Shown: positions 52,007-61,843 of the stretch, one piece after another
Layout of the letters: every line of letters begins with the position of its first letter
Position numbering within the stretch: position 1 is the stretch's first letter
Source: Sorangium cellulosum
Lineage (GTDB): Bacteria > Myxococcota_A > Polyangia > Polyangiales > Polyangiaceae
Reading direction: 5' to 3'
NCBI RefSeq assembly: GCF_004135735.1
Contig: NZ_CP012670.1
Coordinates: forward strand, 4,361,501-4,425,500
DNA length: 64,000 nt
The notes under the pieces: model-generated
What the model was told of the DNA's origin: nothing
Databases searched by the model: none
The model's input: only the letters and a program-made list of their open reading frames with translations
Position numbers and translations under genes: made by a program

Positions 52007-52066
52007 GGCTGACGGATCGCTCGAGCCGACGCCGCTTCGCGGCACGGCTCGACTCAGGCGCTGCGC
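52007..52066 (+). repeat. Degenerate attC-like site behind GyrI gene
   Basis: GGATCGCTCGAGCCGACGCC then GCTTCGCGGCACGGCTCGAC and TCAGGCG strongly resembles the classical aadA-type 59-base element (…AAGCCGACGCCGCTTCGCGG…). The outer cores are mutated (GGCTGAC and GCTGCGC instead of GYCTAAC and GTTAGGC). Confidence 0.6.
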
Positions 52067-52245
52067 GGGCGGAGCGGCGCGGGACGCCGGAGGGGGCGCC
52101 CCCGTCGACGGCGCCAGGGATCGGGGCCACTTCACCCGCCGCACGGAGCACGGCGCAGCAGAGGAGATCGGCCGGCTGGGCGTCGGCGGGGCCACATGAA
52201 CCACATCATCACACGCGCGAAGCCGCGGCAGGCAGGGACGGTTCC

Positions 52246-53043
52246 ATGACGACCTGGATCAGCGGAGTCTGCGAGGCGAACGGCATCAGCATCCACTACC
52301 TCCGAGCGGGAGGCGCCAGGTGCCCCGTCGTCCTGCTCCATGGATTGATGGGGAGCGGCGCCTGCTGGACCCCCTTGGCGCGGGCGCTCGAAGGTGAGTT
52401 CGACGTCGTCATGCCCGACGCCAGGGGGCACGGCGGCTCGAGCGCGCCGCACCACGGATACCGGTACGACGATCACGCGAGCGACGTCGTGGGCCTCATC
52501 CGCGGCCTGGAGCTCGCTCGTCCGGTTCTGCTGGGCCACTCGATGGGCGGCATGACCGCCGCGGTGGTGGCGAGCCGAGGGGCGGGGGTCATCCGCGGCC
52601 TCGTCCTGGTCGACCCGACGTTCTTGAGCCCCGAGCGCCAGCGCGAGGTGCGCGACAGCGACGTCGCCGAGCAACACCGCCAGGCCCTCGGCTCAACGAA
52701 GTCCGACCTCGTCGCGCAGGCCCGGGCCCGACACCCGCGTCGCTCGCCCGAGATCGTCGCGCTTCAAGCCGAGGCGAGGCTGAAGACCCGCATGGCCGCG
52801 TTCGACGTCCTCACGCCGCCCAGCCCCGCGTATCGCGACGTGGTGAGCGCGATTGACGTCCCGATCCTGCTCGTCATCGGTGACAGCAGCCCCGTCGTCA
52901 CGCTCGAGATGGCAACCGAGCTGCGGAGCCTCAACCCGCGCGTACGAATCGAACAGGTGCAAGACGCCGGCCACGGCCTCCCCTTTCAACAACCCGAGCG
53001 CCTGGGAGAGGTGGTCCTGTCGTTCTTGCGTGAGCTGGCGTAG
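52246..53043 (+). CDS. Alpha/beta hydrolase
   Basis: A 265-residue alpha/beta-hydrolase fold enzyme. Oxyanion HGLMGSG motif at about residues 31-37, nucleophile Ser in LLGHSMGGMT (about 98), acid in LLVIGDSSPVV and His in DAGHGLPF near the C-terminus. PDARGHGGSSAP after strand 4 is typical of epoxide hydrolase/dienelactone-type families. Length and layout are complete. The substrate cannot be inferred; nothing nearby forms a catabolic pathway. It starts 240 bp after the GyrI gene with no obvious ribosome binding site (GGTTCC). Confidence 0.88.
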   Translation: MTTWISGVCEANGISIHYLRAGGARCPVVLLHGLMGSGACWTPLARALEGEFDVVMPDARGHGGSSAPHHGYRYDDHASDVVGLIRGLELARPVLLGHSMGGMTAAVVASRGAGVIRGLVLVDPTFLSPERQREVRDSDVAEQHRQALGSTKSDLVAQARARHPRRSPEIVALQAEARLKTRMAAFDVLTPPSPAYRDVVSAIDVPILLVIGDSSPVVTLEMATELRSLNPRVRIEQVQDAGHGLPFQQPERLGEVVLSFLRELA

Positions 53044-53857
53044 AGCAAAATCGGACCGAGCCAGGCGGCCGAGGGGGGGTGCAGCGCTAGGCGCGACGAG
53101 GAGCCCTACTGAAGTCGGGCGACGTGGAGCAACGACGCGATGCGCCCGCCCTCGGTCGCCTGGCGACGGGAGGTCTTGAGAGGCGCTCTTAGCTGCCGCA
53201 TACCCCGGCGCCCCCCCTTGGACGCCGCGCCGCGCACGCCGAGCCCGCCCCTGCGGCCGCCGCCGCCCTGGCCCGACGTGCCCCCAGCCGCCGTCGCCGA
53301 CCCAGCCCGCTGTAAATGGCCCCGCGACGCGGGGGCTGTCCCCGCATTCCCCCTCCCGATCCCCTGGTTTCTTGGCGCCCTCTTCGTCATGGCGGTTCGC
53401 CCCCCGGCTCGACTCCCCGCAGCAGCGATAGCACTGTTTCACTCCTCGAACGCCGCCGTTCCAGCCCGCTGCCTGGCGTCGCCCGCCGTGCCGCCGCATG
53501 CTCCGAGACGACGTCGCGCGCGGCGCGCGCCTCGCCGAGCGCTGGGACCCACGAGCGCATTGCAGAGCCCGACGGAAGGCAAGGCCTGTTCTACCGACCG
53601 CGTGACCGGGATCAGATCGCCAGTTCCATCTCGACAAGAGATATCCACGAACAACGACGCGTTCGCTTGGACATTGACAGCGTTTCCGCTTTTGAGAATG
53701 ATGCCTCCGCGCTGGCCGATGAAGCGCGGGGCAGGCTCTCCACCGCGGAGCCCACGGCGCACCTCGCGGCGTCACCGAGACGCGCCGATGAACCCCCCCG
53801 CGCGACCACGCGCCTGGCTTGGAAGCATAACCTATCATAACAACACATTGGTGATAC
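53044..53857. other. Gap with decayed sequence
   Basis: 53185-53300 on the minus strand is a Gly-rich remnant (GGTSGQGGGGRRGGLGVRGA). 53560-53790 has protein-like frames on both strands (plus: RDRDQIASSISTRDIHEQRR), but neither has a start, family or ribosome binding site. I see no complete gene. The last 40 bp are AT-rich (CCTATCATAACAACACATTG) and probably contain the promoter of the next gene. Confidence 0.45.
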
Positions 53858-54424
53858 ATGAAACACATCTGTCACATGACGCCCATGCGCGCCCTGATCT
53901 GCAGCCTTATCGCCGGAGGCATCTCGCTGGGCGCACCCGCTCAGGCGCAGGCGCTGGAGTACGGGATCTACGAAGGAGAAGGTTGCCCCGCAGGTTACAC
54001 GCCGTTGACCACGGCCGACGCCTTCTGGACGTTCTTCGCCAGCTGCGATGAGCTCCCCTATTCAGGAGTCTTTCGCCTCGCGGACGGGGACTCGATCGAT
54101 GGCCAGTGGAACAGCTGCCAGCTGAACACTGGCGACACCCGCGAGCTGGACTACACGCTCTGCAAGCCCAACTACGAGCTCTTTGACATCGACGGGACCA
54201 CCTTCGCGGTGGTGAGGGGCGGAGAGGAGTGCCTGGAAGGCTTCGAGCACGTGGACTTCGCCACCGCCTCCGCCTACTCGGCCGAGATATGCACGCACGT
54301 CGGGTACTGGGGGATCGCGAGGATCGGTGGAGGGGGCTCCATTGACGGCGTAGGTTACGGCTGCGGCATCCGCGCGACCGACTCTCGCCCGCTCGGTGAC
54401 GCCATCTGCGTGGAGAGCGAGTAA
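53858..54424 (+). CDS. Secreted Cys-containing hypothetical protein
   Basis: A 188-residue exported protein: signal peptide MKHICHMTPMRALICSLIAG then GISLGAPAQAQA with a probable cleavage after AQA. The mature part contains eight Cys in a two-fold repeat (GCPAGYTPLTTADAFWTFFA.. and ECLEGFEHVDFATASAYSAE, each followed by a GDSIDGQW/GGSIDGVG segment and a closing Cys), so it is probably an internally duplicated, disulfide-stabilised fold. Many such short secreted proteins occur in myxobacteria without known function. Upstream AT-rich sequence fits a promoter. Confidence 0.75.
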   Translation: MKHICHMTPMRALICSLIAGGISLGAPAQAQALEYGIYEGEGCPAGYTPLTTADAFWTFFASCDELPYSGVFRLADGDSIDGQWNSCQLNTGDTRELDYTLCKPNYELFDIDGTTFAVVRGGEECLEGFEHVDFATASAYSAEICTHVGYWGIARIGGGGSIDGVGYGCGIRATDSRPLGDAICVESE

Positions 54425-54462
54425 CACCCGAGCCGGAGGCGGCTCGCGCGCTCCCCACGAGC

Positions 54463-54518
54463 TGGGCGGCCGGGGTGCGCAGCAGCCGGTTGGGCGGCCG
54501 GGGTGCGCAGCAGCCGGT
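54463..54518. repeat. 28-bp tandem duplication
   Basis: TGGGCGGCCGGGGTGCGCAG plus 8 bp occurs twice in direct succession (54463-54490, 54491-54518). It lies between the convergent secreted-protein and arrestin-like genes. Confidence 0.9.
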
Positions 54519-54566
54519 ACATCGGCTTCGGGGCGACCTGCCCACCTGCCCCACCCCGCCCCCTCG

Positions 54567-56324
54567 TCACCGGTACGGCCCTCCCCGCCGCTCCCCCCGC
54601 ATCTCCCGCGCCAACGCCAGCATCGACCGCAAGACCTCCCGCGCCGCCGCCGGATCCGCGAGCAGCGCCGTGATCCGCACCGCGATCTCGCCCGGCTCCA
54701 CCACGACCGTGTTCCCCGCCACCGCCCCGAGGCGCGCCGCCTGCTCCAGGATCGCCGCCACGATCGGCCCCAGCGCCGCGCTCGGCGCGCAGGCCCCGCC
54801 GCGGACGAGCGGCTCCAGCCGCAGCGCGATGCGCGTCCCGGCCGGCGCGGCGCCCTTGAACCGCGTCCTCAGCTCGATCCGCTCCCCCTCGAAGGTCCCC
54901 GACAGCCGCATCGACCCCACCTGGAGCGCCCCGCCGCTCTCCTCCGCGAAGCGGCGCCACGCGGGCAGCCACGCCGCCATCGCCGAGGGCGGCGGCAGCG
55001 CCGCGCCGGCGTCGGCGATCGCCTGCGCGAGCGCCTCGACCTGCTCCAAAAACCCGCCGAGCACCCGCTCGTCGGACACGCCCAGCGCGCTCCACGCCCG
55101 CACCCGCGCGTCGTCCACGTCCACCTCGCCGAACGCGCCCAGCGCCGCCCGCAAGGCGGGCGTGAGCGCCGCCAGCACCTGCGCGTCCTCTCGCCCCCAC
55201 GCCCGGAAGCGCCGGTCGAACCGGGCATCCCCCGTGATCACCCCGACCCGCGCCCCGCCCTGCCGCGGCCGCACCTTGAGGCCGAGCCCCCAGGGCTCCC
55301 CGAACCACACCGTCGCGCCGAGCCCGGGCCCCGAGCGCTCCTCCGCCGGCGCCACGTCCACGACGCAGCCCGCGCGGACGCCGCGCAGCCCGAGCCCCTC
55401 GGCCTCCTCGCGCGCCGTGTACCCCGCCCGCTGCCCCGCGCGCGCCCAGACCGCGCGCCAGCGATCCGCGCCGACCCGGGGCCGCGCCCCCTCGTGCCGG
55501 CGCCGCTGCCCGAACGGGCCGACGATCACCGGCACCCGGTGCACCACCCGCCCCTCCGAGTGCTCGAGCACCGCCTCCAGCGCGTAGCTCAGCGAGACGT
55601 CGGCGGAGCTCCACGCCGGCGCGAGATCGATCGGCACGGCGATGCGGAAGGGCACCTCCCGCCCCTCGCGGACCGCCCCGAGGTCCTGGAAGAACGAGAG
55701 CCGGTGCAGCTCGCTCGACGGGCGGCGCCCCCGCACCTGGACCCGCTCGACGCCGACCAGGGAGACGTCGAGGGCGCGGGGGCGGCTGCCCGCGAGGCCG
55801 CCGAACGCCACGGCGCCGGCGAGGACCTCGCCGGGCGCGAAGGCGCGGTCCGGCAGCGACACCTCGAGGAAGGCGCCGCGCCCCCGCGCGCTCGCGCTGG
55901 TGATCGGCGCGCGCCTCGGCCGCGCCGTGGTCGCGGGCCGGACGAGGATCTCCCGGCTCTCCTCGGCGTCGAGCCACCACGGGATGGAGACGCGCGCGCG
56001 GATCCCGCAGCGGAGCTCGGCGATCGCGCCGGGGTGGGTCGGCGGCAGGTCGCGCGGCAGCGCGAACGAGGCGCGGTACCGGTGCACGCCCGCGGCGAGC
56101 AGCCCCCGCCCGGCCACCTCCTCGCTGCGGCGCAGCCGGTCGCGCGCGCCGGCGATCACCCCGCGCGAGGGGTCCCACAGCGTCTGCGTGCACTGCAAGG
56201 TCACGCGCACGAAGTCGATCGGGGTCTCCGAGGTGCTCTCGAGCAGGAGCTCGACGCCGAGCGTCTCGCCCGGGTGCACGACCTCGGGCAGCCGCAGCGT
56301 GATGAAGGGGCGGCTCCTCATCAC
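54567..56324 (-). CDS. Arrestin-fold (SpoOM-like) protein
   Basis: A 585-residue protein. The N-terminal 110 residues (ITLRLPEVVHPGETLGVELL, SETPIDFVRVTLQCTQTLWD, GVHRYRASFALPRDLPPTHP) form an arrestin-N-like beta-sandwich, and a second sandwich lies at about 145-290 (FLEVSLPDRAFAPGEVLAGA, VPFRIAVPIDLAPAWSSADV, YALEAVLEHS). The rest is alpha/beta and Arg/Ala-rich, with LEPLVRGGACAPSAALGPIV near the end. Arrestin-like proteins act as scaffolds; in bacteria their role is mostly unknown. Its first 117 bp are duplicated at 62225-62379. It is the last gene before the immunity gene of RHS2 but on the same strand, with a 45-bp gap. Confidence 0.75.
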   Translation of the reverse strand: MMRSRPFITLRLPEVVHPGETLGVELLLESTSETPIDFVRVTLQCTQTLWDPSRGVIAGARDRLRRSEEVAGRGLLAAGVHRYRASFALPRDLPPTHPGAIAELRCGIRARVSIPWWLDAEESREILVRPATTARPRRAPITSASARGRGAFLEVSLPDRAFAPGEVLAGAVAFGGLAGSRPRALDVSLVGVERVQVRGRRPSSELHRLSFFQDLGAVREGREVPFRIAVPIDLAPAWSSADVSLSYALEAVLEHSEGRVVHRVPVIVGPFGQRRRHEGARPRVGADRWRAVWARAGQRAGYTAREEAEGLGLRGVRAGCVVDVAPAEERSGPGLGATVWFGEPWGLGLKVRPRQGGARVGVITGDARFDRRFRAWGREDAQVLAALTPALRAALGAFGEVDVDDARVRAWSALGVSDERVLGGFLEQVEALAQAIADAGAALPPPSAMAAWLPAWRRFAEESGGALQVGSMRLSGTFEGERIELRTRFKGAAPAGTRIALRLEPLVRGGACAPSAALGPIVAAILEQAARLGAVAGNTVVVEPGEIAVRITALLADPAAAREVLRSMLALAREMRGERRGGPYR

Positions 56325-56361
56325 CGCCCATCGTAGCCGAACCGCGATCCGACCCGGACGC
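56207..56361. repeat. 155-bp duplication, original copy
   Basis: Identical to 62225-62379 as far as I can read. It contains the first 39 codons of the arrestin-like gene and 37 bp upstream. Confidence 0.9.
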
Positions 56362-56369
56362 GCTGGAGC

Positions 56370-57068
56370 TCAGCCGCTCGGCCGCGCGGTAGCCCCCGAA
56401 ACAAGGACGTCGGCCTCTTCGTCACGCCCCTGGCCACGCAAGAACCCGACGGCTGCTGCGACGAGGGCTCGACGCTCGTCCTCGGACAGGAGGGGCGCGA
56501 CGGTGTCGCACCAGCACCTCGCGAACGTGTGCGCCTCCGCGAGCTCCTGCACCGTGTCCATGGGATCGATCTCGTCCTCCAGGTACCCCCTCTCGCTGAG
56601 GGCCCGATGGTCGAACTCGGACAGCTCGGCCGGGTCGAGGGACGGCACGTCCTCGCTCGCGCGCTCGGCCGCGTCGAACGCGCGCCACAGCGCCTCCCGC
56701 GCGCCCTCGGCGAGCCCGAACAGGCCCCCCGCGCGCGGCTGTACGCGCAAGACGGACATCCATGTCCGCCAGTAGCCGGCACCGCCGAGCGCCGACGTCA
56801 CCCAGCCGAGCAGCGCGCCCGCGAGCTCGGGGGCGCGCGCGCGCAGGCACTCGAGCGCGGCGACGGTGACCCGATACGGGGCCTCGCGCGTGTTGACGGA
56901 CCAGTCGCGCTCCGCCGTGCACGACCGCACGGCCGACTGGAACTGCTCCTCGCTCGTCAAGCGCAGGCCCATCTTCTCGTAGTGCGGCCGTACGCAGTCG
57001 AGCGACAGGAGAAAGAGCGCACGCTCGATGCTCCCGCCCTCGCGCTCGATCTTCGCTTCGTCAATCAT
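56370..57068 (-). CDS. Candidate immunity protein of RHS2
   Basis: A 232-residue cytoplasmic protein, MIDEAKIEREGGSIERALFL LSLDCVRPHYEKMGL (in two segments), acidic, with TVAALECLRARAPELAGALL, DEIDPMDTVQELAEAHTFAR and LLSEDERRALVAAAVGFLRG. I know no name for it. Its ATG overlaps the stop of the RHS toxin gene (ATGA), the standard arrangement of toxin followed by its immunity gene; acidity and size also fit. It should bind and neutralise the C-terminal toxin encoded at about 57065-57500. Confidence 0.7.
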   Translation of the reverse strand: MIDEAKIEREGGSIERALFLLSLDCVRPHYEKMGLRLTSEEQFQSAVRSCTAERDWSVNTREAPYRVTVAALECLRARAPELAGALLGWVTSALGGAGYWRTWMSVLRVQPRAGGLFGLAEGAREALWRAFDAAERASEDVPSLDPAELSEFDHRALSERGYLEDEIDPMDTVQELAEAHTFARCWCDTVAPLLSEDERRALVAAAVGFLRGQGRDEEADVLVSGATARPSG

Positions 57069-58275
57069 GGCGTGCCCCCTCCTCCCGAGCCGCCGCCGGT
57101 GGGCGGCGGGGGCGGCGTCGGCCCCACCCAGTCCGACGCGGCGGGGGGCGGCTTGGTAGACCAGGGGCGCGCGTCGGGCCGCAGCGGCGGCATCCCCGTG
57201 CCGCCGGCGACACGCCGATCGTACTCGGCAATGCACTTGCGAAGCCCCGACTGCTGCCCCGTGATCTGGTCCTCGTGGTTCTGCCAGCTCGGCGTCCCAG
57301 GACCGTTCGCGCCGTGGATCTGCTCGCGAAACCGGTGCGACAGGCCGTGCGTGCCGCCGCCGCCGAGCGCACGTTTGTCGCGATCGATGAAGTCGTCGAT
57401 GCGCGACATCAGCTGGGCGTCGCTCAGCGCCCGGAGATTGACGAGGCCGAGCGGATCCGCACACGACGTGGGATTCGCGACATACCGGTAGAACCGGATC
57501 CCGGAGTTCAAACGCAGCGGGTCGCCGCTGATATAGTTGCCCGTGTCCGGGTCGTAGTACCGAAACCGGTTGTACGCGAGGCCCGTCTCGTCATCATCGA
57601 GCTGCCCGGGGAAGCCGACGCGGGTCGCGCGGTCCCGATCCGCCGCAGCGGGTGCCCCCCAGACGCGCCGGTCAACGCTCTCGACCGAGCCGCCGTCGGC
57701 CCCGACGAGCGCGACCGGGGTGCCGATCGGATCGTTCAGGAAGTGCTTCCACGCACCGCGCTTCTGCGCGAGCGGAACGAACAGGTCGTCGGAGAACGCG
57801 TAAGTGCGCTCCTCGACGACCACGGCGGTCGATCCACGCGCCTCCTCGTGGACCTCGTGCACGAGGACGTCCTGATCCCAGATGTAACGCACGAAGCGCG
57901 TCACCTCGAGCGGCGCGCCCGCCGCGGCGGCGCGGCGCACGCGCTTCCACAGCCGCCGTGCAAAGGGATCGTACGCGAAATCGACGATGTTGCCGTCGGG
58001 GAGCGTGACCGATTTCAGGAGGCCGGCGCCGTTCCATTCGTACCGGGTGACTGCTACCTCGCCGTCCGCACGCCGCTCGCGTCTCTCGATGAGCCGGCCC
58101 TCTCGGTCCCACGTGAACTCCAGCCGGCCTTTTCGCGCCAGCCGGTTGCCGCGCGTGTACTCGCGCGACTCCGGCTCCGCCTCGTGCAGGTTGCCGGCGG
58201 CATCGAACCGGAAGACCTCCGCGCGCGCCTTCTCCGGCACCGCCGCGAGCAGCTGCCCCACCGGATCGTACAGGG
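57065..58275 (-). pseudogene. RHS2, 3' part with toxin tip
   Basis: The frame from TLYDPVGQLLAAVPEKARAE through YD repeats to RYYDPDTGNYISGDPLRLNS and ANPTSCADPLGLVNL is the end of an RHS core including the ADPLGL processing motif. The following about 135 residues are the toxin: LSDAQLMSRIDDFIDRDKRA, GGGGTHGLSHRFREQIHGAN and WQNHEDQITGQQSGLRKCIA then EYDRRV, then a Pro/Gly-rich end. I do not recognise the toxin family; several His residues suggest a metal-dependent nuclease. The 5' part of the gene is at 60356-61843, and an IS110 element with a deletion lies between. Confidence 0.8.
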
Positions 58276-60355
58276 TATGAACGTGGTGTGGCCTCGCTGC
58301 CGGACGCTGCGCGAAGGACTGGAGCGGAGACGAGAGGTGGACTGGAGCGGAGTGGCACGAGCGCGCGGCAGAAAGGCGTCGTGTCGTGGGGGCGTCGTCT
58401 GCCGCGCGCAGGCAGCGCGCGGGCGAGGCGCAGGGAGGCGGAGCGGAGCCTGGGGGGACGAAGCGCGCCTCGCCCGCTTGCCGCCCTGAGGGGGAGAGGA
58501 GAACGCGGCCGTTGGGGAATCGAGGCGCCAGGGAGGCCCTCGGAGCGAGCCGACGACCCCGAGCTGACAAAGGACTTGCAAAGGGGTCGTCCCATGCTGG
58601 CCTCCCTCGCACCGGGCATGGGACGGGGTGAGACGCTGTCTCAACCAAACGTGCGGTGCGAGGGGGTCGTTCACCCCGGGGTCGGTCGGTTACGAGTATG
58701 GGTCCAGAACCCGCTGTCGTATGTGACCGCCCCTCCGGCCCACCCGGTTGAGCTGGGAGCTCGAATAGGTAGGTGCCGTACGACCTGTTGTTTCGTCGGC
58801 GTGCTGGACCGTCGGCCTCGAGGGCCATCCAGCTCGCCGGGTCCCGCGAAGGGGACTCGCTCGCCTGGGCACCCGGGCAGCACGACCCCGCTCGCACCGC
58901 ACGAGGTGAATCATGACTGTCGTGGGGTTGGATGTCCACAAGCGTGTGGTAGAGGCCGTGGTGCTTCGCGCCGAGGACGGCCGCATCCTGCATCGGGAGC
59001 GCTTCGAGTGCACCCGAGAGGAGCTCGTTCGCTTTGCGACGAAGCGGCTGGGTCCGAATGCCCGTGTGGCGCTGGAGGCCACGACGAACACGTGGAGCAT
59101 TGTCGAGCTTCTGCGGCCGTACACCGGCGAGCTCGTCGTCTCCAATCCGATGCGCACGCGCGCCATCGCGGAGGCCAAGGTGAAGACGGACAAGGTCGAC
59201 GCGCTGGTGTTGGCTCAACTGTTGCGGGCCGACTTCTTGCCCCGGGTGTGGCAGCCGGACGGAATGACGCAAGCTCGCCGGCGGCTGACCGCTCGCCGTG
59301 CGTCGCTGGTCTCCGATCGGACGCGCGTCAAGAACCGCATTCACGCGGTGCTGCACCAGCGGTTGATGGAGCCACCGGTCAGCGACCTGTTTGGAACGAA
59401 GGGCATGCGCTGGCTTCAGATGCTGGAGCTCGACGCCGCGGGGCGCCTCGCCATCGACAGCGAGCTGAGATTGCTGCGTCAGATCGAGATAGAGATGACA
59501 GCCGTGGATGAGGCGCTCGCGCAAGATGGGTACGATGACCCACGGGTGCGGCTGCTCATGACGCTGCCGGGGGTCGATGTGGCGGTGGCGCAGACGCTGC
59601 TGGCGACGCTTGGTGACATTCAGCGCTTCAAAGATCCCGACGCTGCTGCGAGTTACATGGGGCTCGTGCCCTCGACCCGACAGTCGGCGGAGCATTGCTA
59701 CCACGGCCCGATCACCAAGCAGGGCAAAGGGCAGGCGCGCTGGATGCTTGTGCAAGCGGCTCAGCATCTGTCCGCGCACCCTGGTCCCTTGGGCGTCTTC
59801 TTCCGCCGCCTCGCCAAGAAGAAGAACCGCAACGTGGCGGTGGTAGCGACGGCGCGCAAGCTCGTCACGATTGCCTGGCATATGCTGAAGAACAACGAAC
59901 CCTACCGCTACGCCATCCCGCGCTCGACGGAGACCAAGCTCTCCAGAATGCGGGTGAAGGCGACCGGCGAGCGGCTCCGGCCCGGGCTGCCGAAGGGACA
60001 GCCGCGGCCCAAGGCCTACGGCTCGGGCGTGCGCACCCGCACCGTACCGGCGCTCGACACGATCTACGAGCGCGAGGGGCTGCCGCCGATCGCACCGCTG
60101 TCCGACGGCGAGTTGCGCATGCTGCGCCAGCAGAAGGTGCTCAAGCACGTCGCGCAGACCAGCCGCCCTCAGCGGCTGCCTCGTCGCGCTGCGGCGCCCG
60201 AGCCGCCCGACGTGCCTGGGGCCGTTTCGCCTCGGTGCCCTGGCCCGCGACCGTCCGCCGGGCGAGCGCCCGCGGCACCGCGGCGGGCCAAGTCCACGCA
60301 GACCCCTTCTCCCGGCCGGAGGTTGATGTGAATCGCTGTCCCGAGCTTGACACGT
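58276..60355. mobile_element. IS110-family insertion in RHS2
   Basis: The interval between the two RHS2 halves. It includes an intact IS110-type transposase (58913-60331) and about 640 bp of non-coding DNA before it. IS110 elements have no inverted repeats, so exact ends cannot be drawn. About 900 bp of RHS2 are missing at the site. Confidence 0.7.
58913..60331 (+). CDS. IS110-family transposase
   Basis: A 472-residue DEDD-type transposase. Asp in VVGLDVHKRVVEAVVLR (about residue 6), Glu in VALEATTNTWSIVELL (about 52), Asp-x-x-Asp in KVKTDKVDALVLAQLL (about 84-87) form the RuvC-like site, and the C-terminal Tnp domain contains RLLMTLPGVDVAVAQTLLAT and DPDAAASYMGLVPSTRQSAE with the catalytic Ser region, then GQARWMLVQAAQHLS. 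The first 340 residues are normal. The last 120 (VRTRTVPALDTIYEREGLPP to the end) are an unusual Pro/Arg-rich extension. Modern IS110 members use an RNA bridge encoded next to the gene, which would lie in 58276-58912. Confidence 0.9.
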   Translation: MTVVGLDVHKRVVEAVVLRAEDGRILHRERFECTREELVRFATKRLGPNARVALEATTNTWSIVELLRPYTGELVVSNPMRTRAIAEAKVKTDKVDALVLAQLLRADFLPRVWQPDGMTQARRRLTARRASLVSDRTRVKNRIHAVLHQRLMEPPVSDLFGTKGMRWLQMLELDAAGRLAIDSELRLLRQIEIEMTAVDEALAQDGYDDPRVRLLMTLPGVDVAVAQTLLATLGDIQRFKDPDAAASYMGLVPSTRQSAEHCYHGPITKQGKGQARWMLVQAAQHLSAHPGPLGVFFRRLAKKKNRNVAVVATARKLVTIAWHMLKNNEPYRYAIPRSTETKLSRMRVKATGERLRPGLPKGQPRPKAYGSGVRTRTVPALDTIYEREGLPPIAPLSDGELRMLRQQKVLKHVAQTSRPQRLPRRAAAPEPPDVPGAVSPRCPGPRPSAGRAPAAPRRAKSTQTPSPGRRLM

Positions 60356-61843
60356 TCATAGGTACTCGAAACGGCTCGTCGCGCCGTTCGCATGGTGGAC
60401 GGCCGTGACCAACCCGCGCTCGTCACGTGTGTACATCGTCGTCGCGCCGCTCGCGTCCTGTACCCCCTCGACGTTCCCGAACCGGTCGCGCCATAGCCTG
60501 GTATTGCCTCCTTCCGGGTCGGTGATGCACACCGGCAGGCCTTCCGCGTCGCGCTCGATGATCATCGCGCGGCCGAGCGCGTCGGTGAGGCGAAGCAGCC
60601 GCCCGCGGCGGTCACGCTCGTAGTGCGTCGTTCCTCCCTCGGGATCGACCGAGCGCGTCTGGAACCCGTGCTCGTCGTAGGCGTAGCTCCATACCCCTGG
60701 CCCCTCGCACGATTTGTCGATCGTACCGCGTGAGTTACCGAAGAACCGGGACACCTGGGTGGAGTCGACGACCTCGCTGTAACCGTCGGGATACCAGTGG
60801 AAACGGCAATGGTGGATTCCCTTCGCGCGGGTCTCGCGATCGTGCAGGTACGGTGGAAGATCCGGCGCGAGGCTCGGATCGGGTCGAGCATCGTACGCCC
60901 CCCACGACTCGACGCATCGCCCCTGGCGATCATAGAGGAAATGGAAGGTCAGCCCTGTACGGTCCGTGTCCTTCGTGAGCCGCCGATCGTCGTCGTACTC
61001 GTACCGCCACGCGTGACCGTCGGGGTCCGTGGCCTCGATGAGGCACCCTCTGGCATCGTAGGAATACCTCGCGAGCTCGATCCAGCGCCCTCGCGCGGCC
61101 GCATTCTTGACCAGGAAGGCCGCTATCCGGCCGTCGTGTGTCGACAGCACGTGGATCGTGCGCCCGGCAGCGTCGTTGATCTTGGTGAGCCGGCCGTCGG
61201 CGTAGAGGAGCTGGATCCGGTTCCTGTTGCGATCGGCGATCACGGACAGGCGGTACTGCGTCGCCGCGTCGTTGGACGGCTCGAAGAACCGCCATACCCC
61301 GCCGTCGTCCGCGTCCAGCGAGAACGACCGCTCGCCGTCCCGCCGCAAGATCCAGCCCCAGGGACCGATGGCGGTCTCACCGGCGTGCGGCACCGGGAAG
61401 TCGAGCGCGGTACCGCTCTCGTTCCACACGCGCACGCGCTGCCGCTGCACCTCGATGCGCCACCCGAACGTGTGCGCCCACCCCCAGCCGAGCCCCGCGT
61501 CCTCGCGGTGGATCGTCGAGCTGCACGTGCGCGCGAACCGCAGCGGGAGCGGGCCAGGCAGCTCGAAATCGACGATGGGGTGGGTGAAAGCTCGCCCGGT
61601 GACGACGTCGACCGGGTGGGACTTGGTCCCACAGGTCGGGTATTTCTTGGGATCCGGCGCTTGCTTCCCGCCACCCTTGGCGCCGTTGCCGCCATTGCCG
61701 CCATTCCCTCCCTGCCCGTCGCCCGAGCCTCCGCCCCCGGCGCCGCCCCCTCCCCCACCCGCGCCGCCACCGCCGAGGATGAAAGTCCCCGGGTTCATGC
61801 CGGGAATCGCAGGGATGTTCGGAACTGGAGCGGTGCGCGCCAT
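60356..61843 (-). pseudogene. RHS2, 5' part
   Basis: Starts MARTAPVPNIPAIPGMNPGT, the same prePAAR-type N-terminus as RHS1, followed by a Gly-rich linker, SHPVDVVTGRAFTHPIVDFE (DUF6531) and YD repeats (GCLIEATDPDGHAWRYEYDD, DPEGGTTHYERDRRGRLLRL). At 60356 it is cut after SRFEYL by the IS110 region. Paralogous to RHS1 at 27185 over its whole length. An undamaged reading frame suggests the break is recent. Confidence 0.88.

Noticed and set aside
58276..60148. RHS2 as one 1027-residue minus-strand gene reading through the IS110 region
   Set aside because: The upper half of that frame is antisense to the IS110 transposase; RHS homology begins only near 58275.
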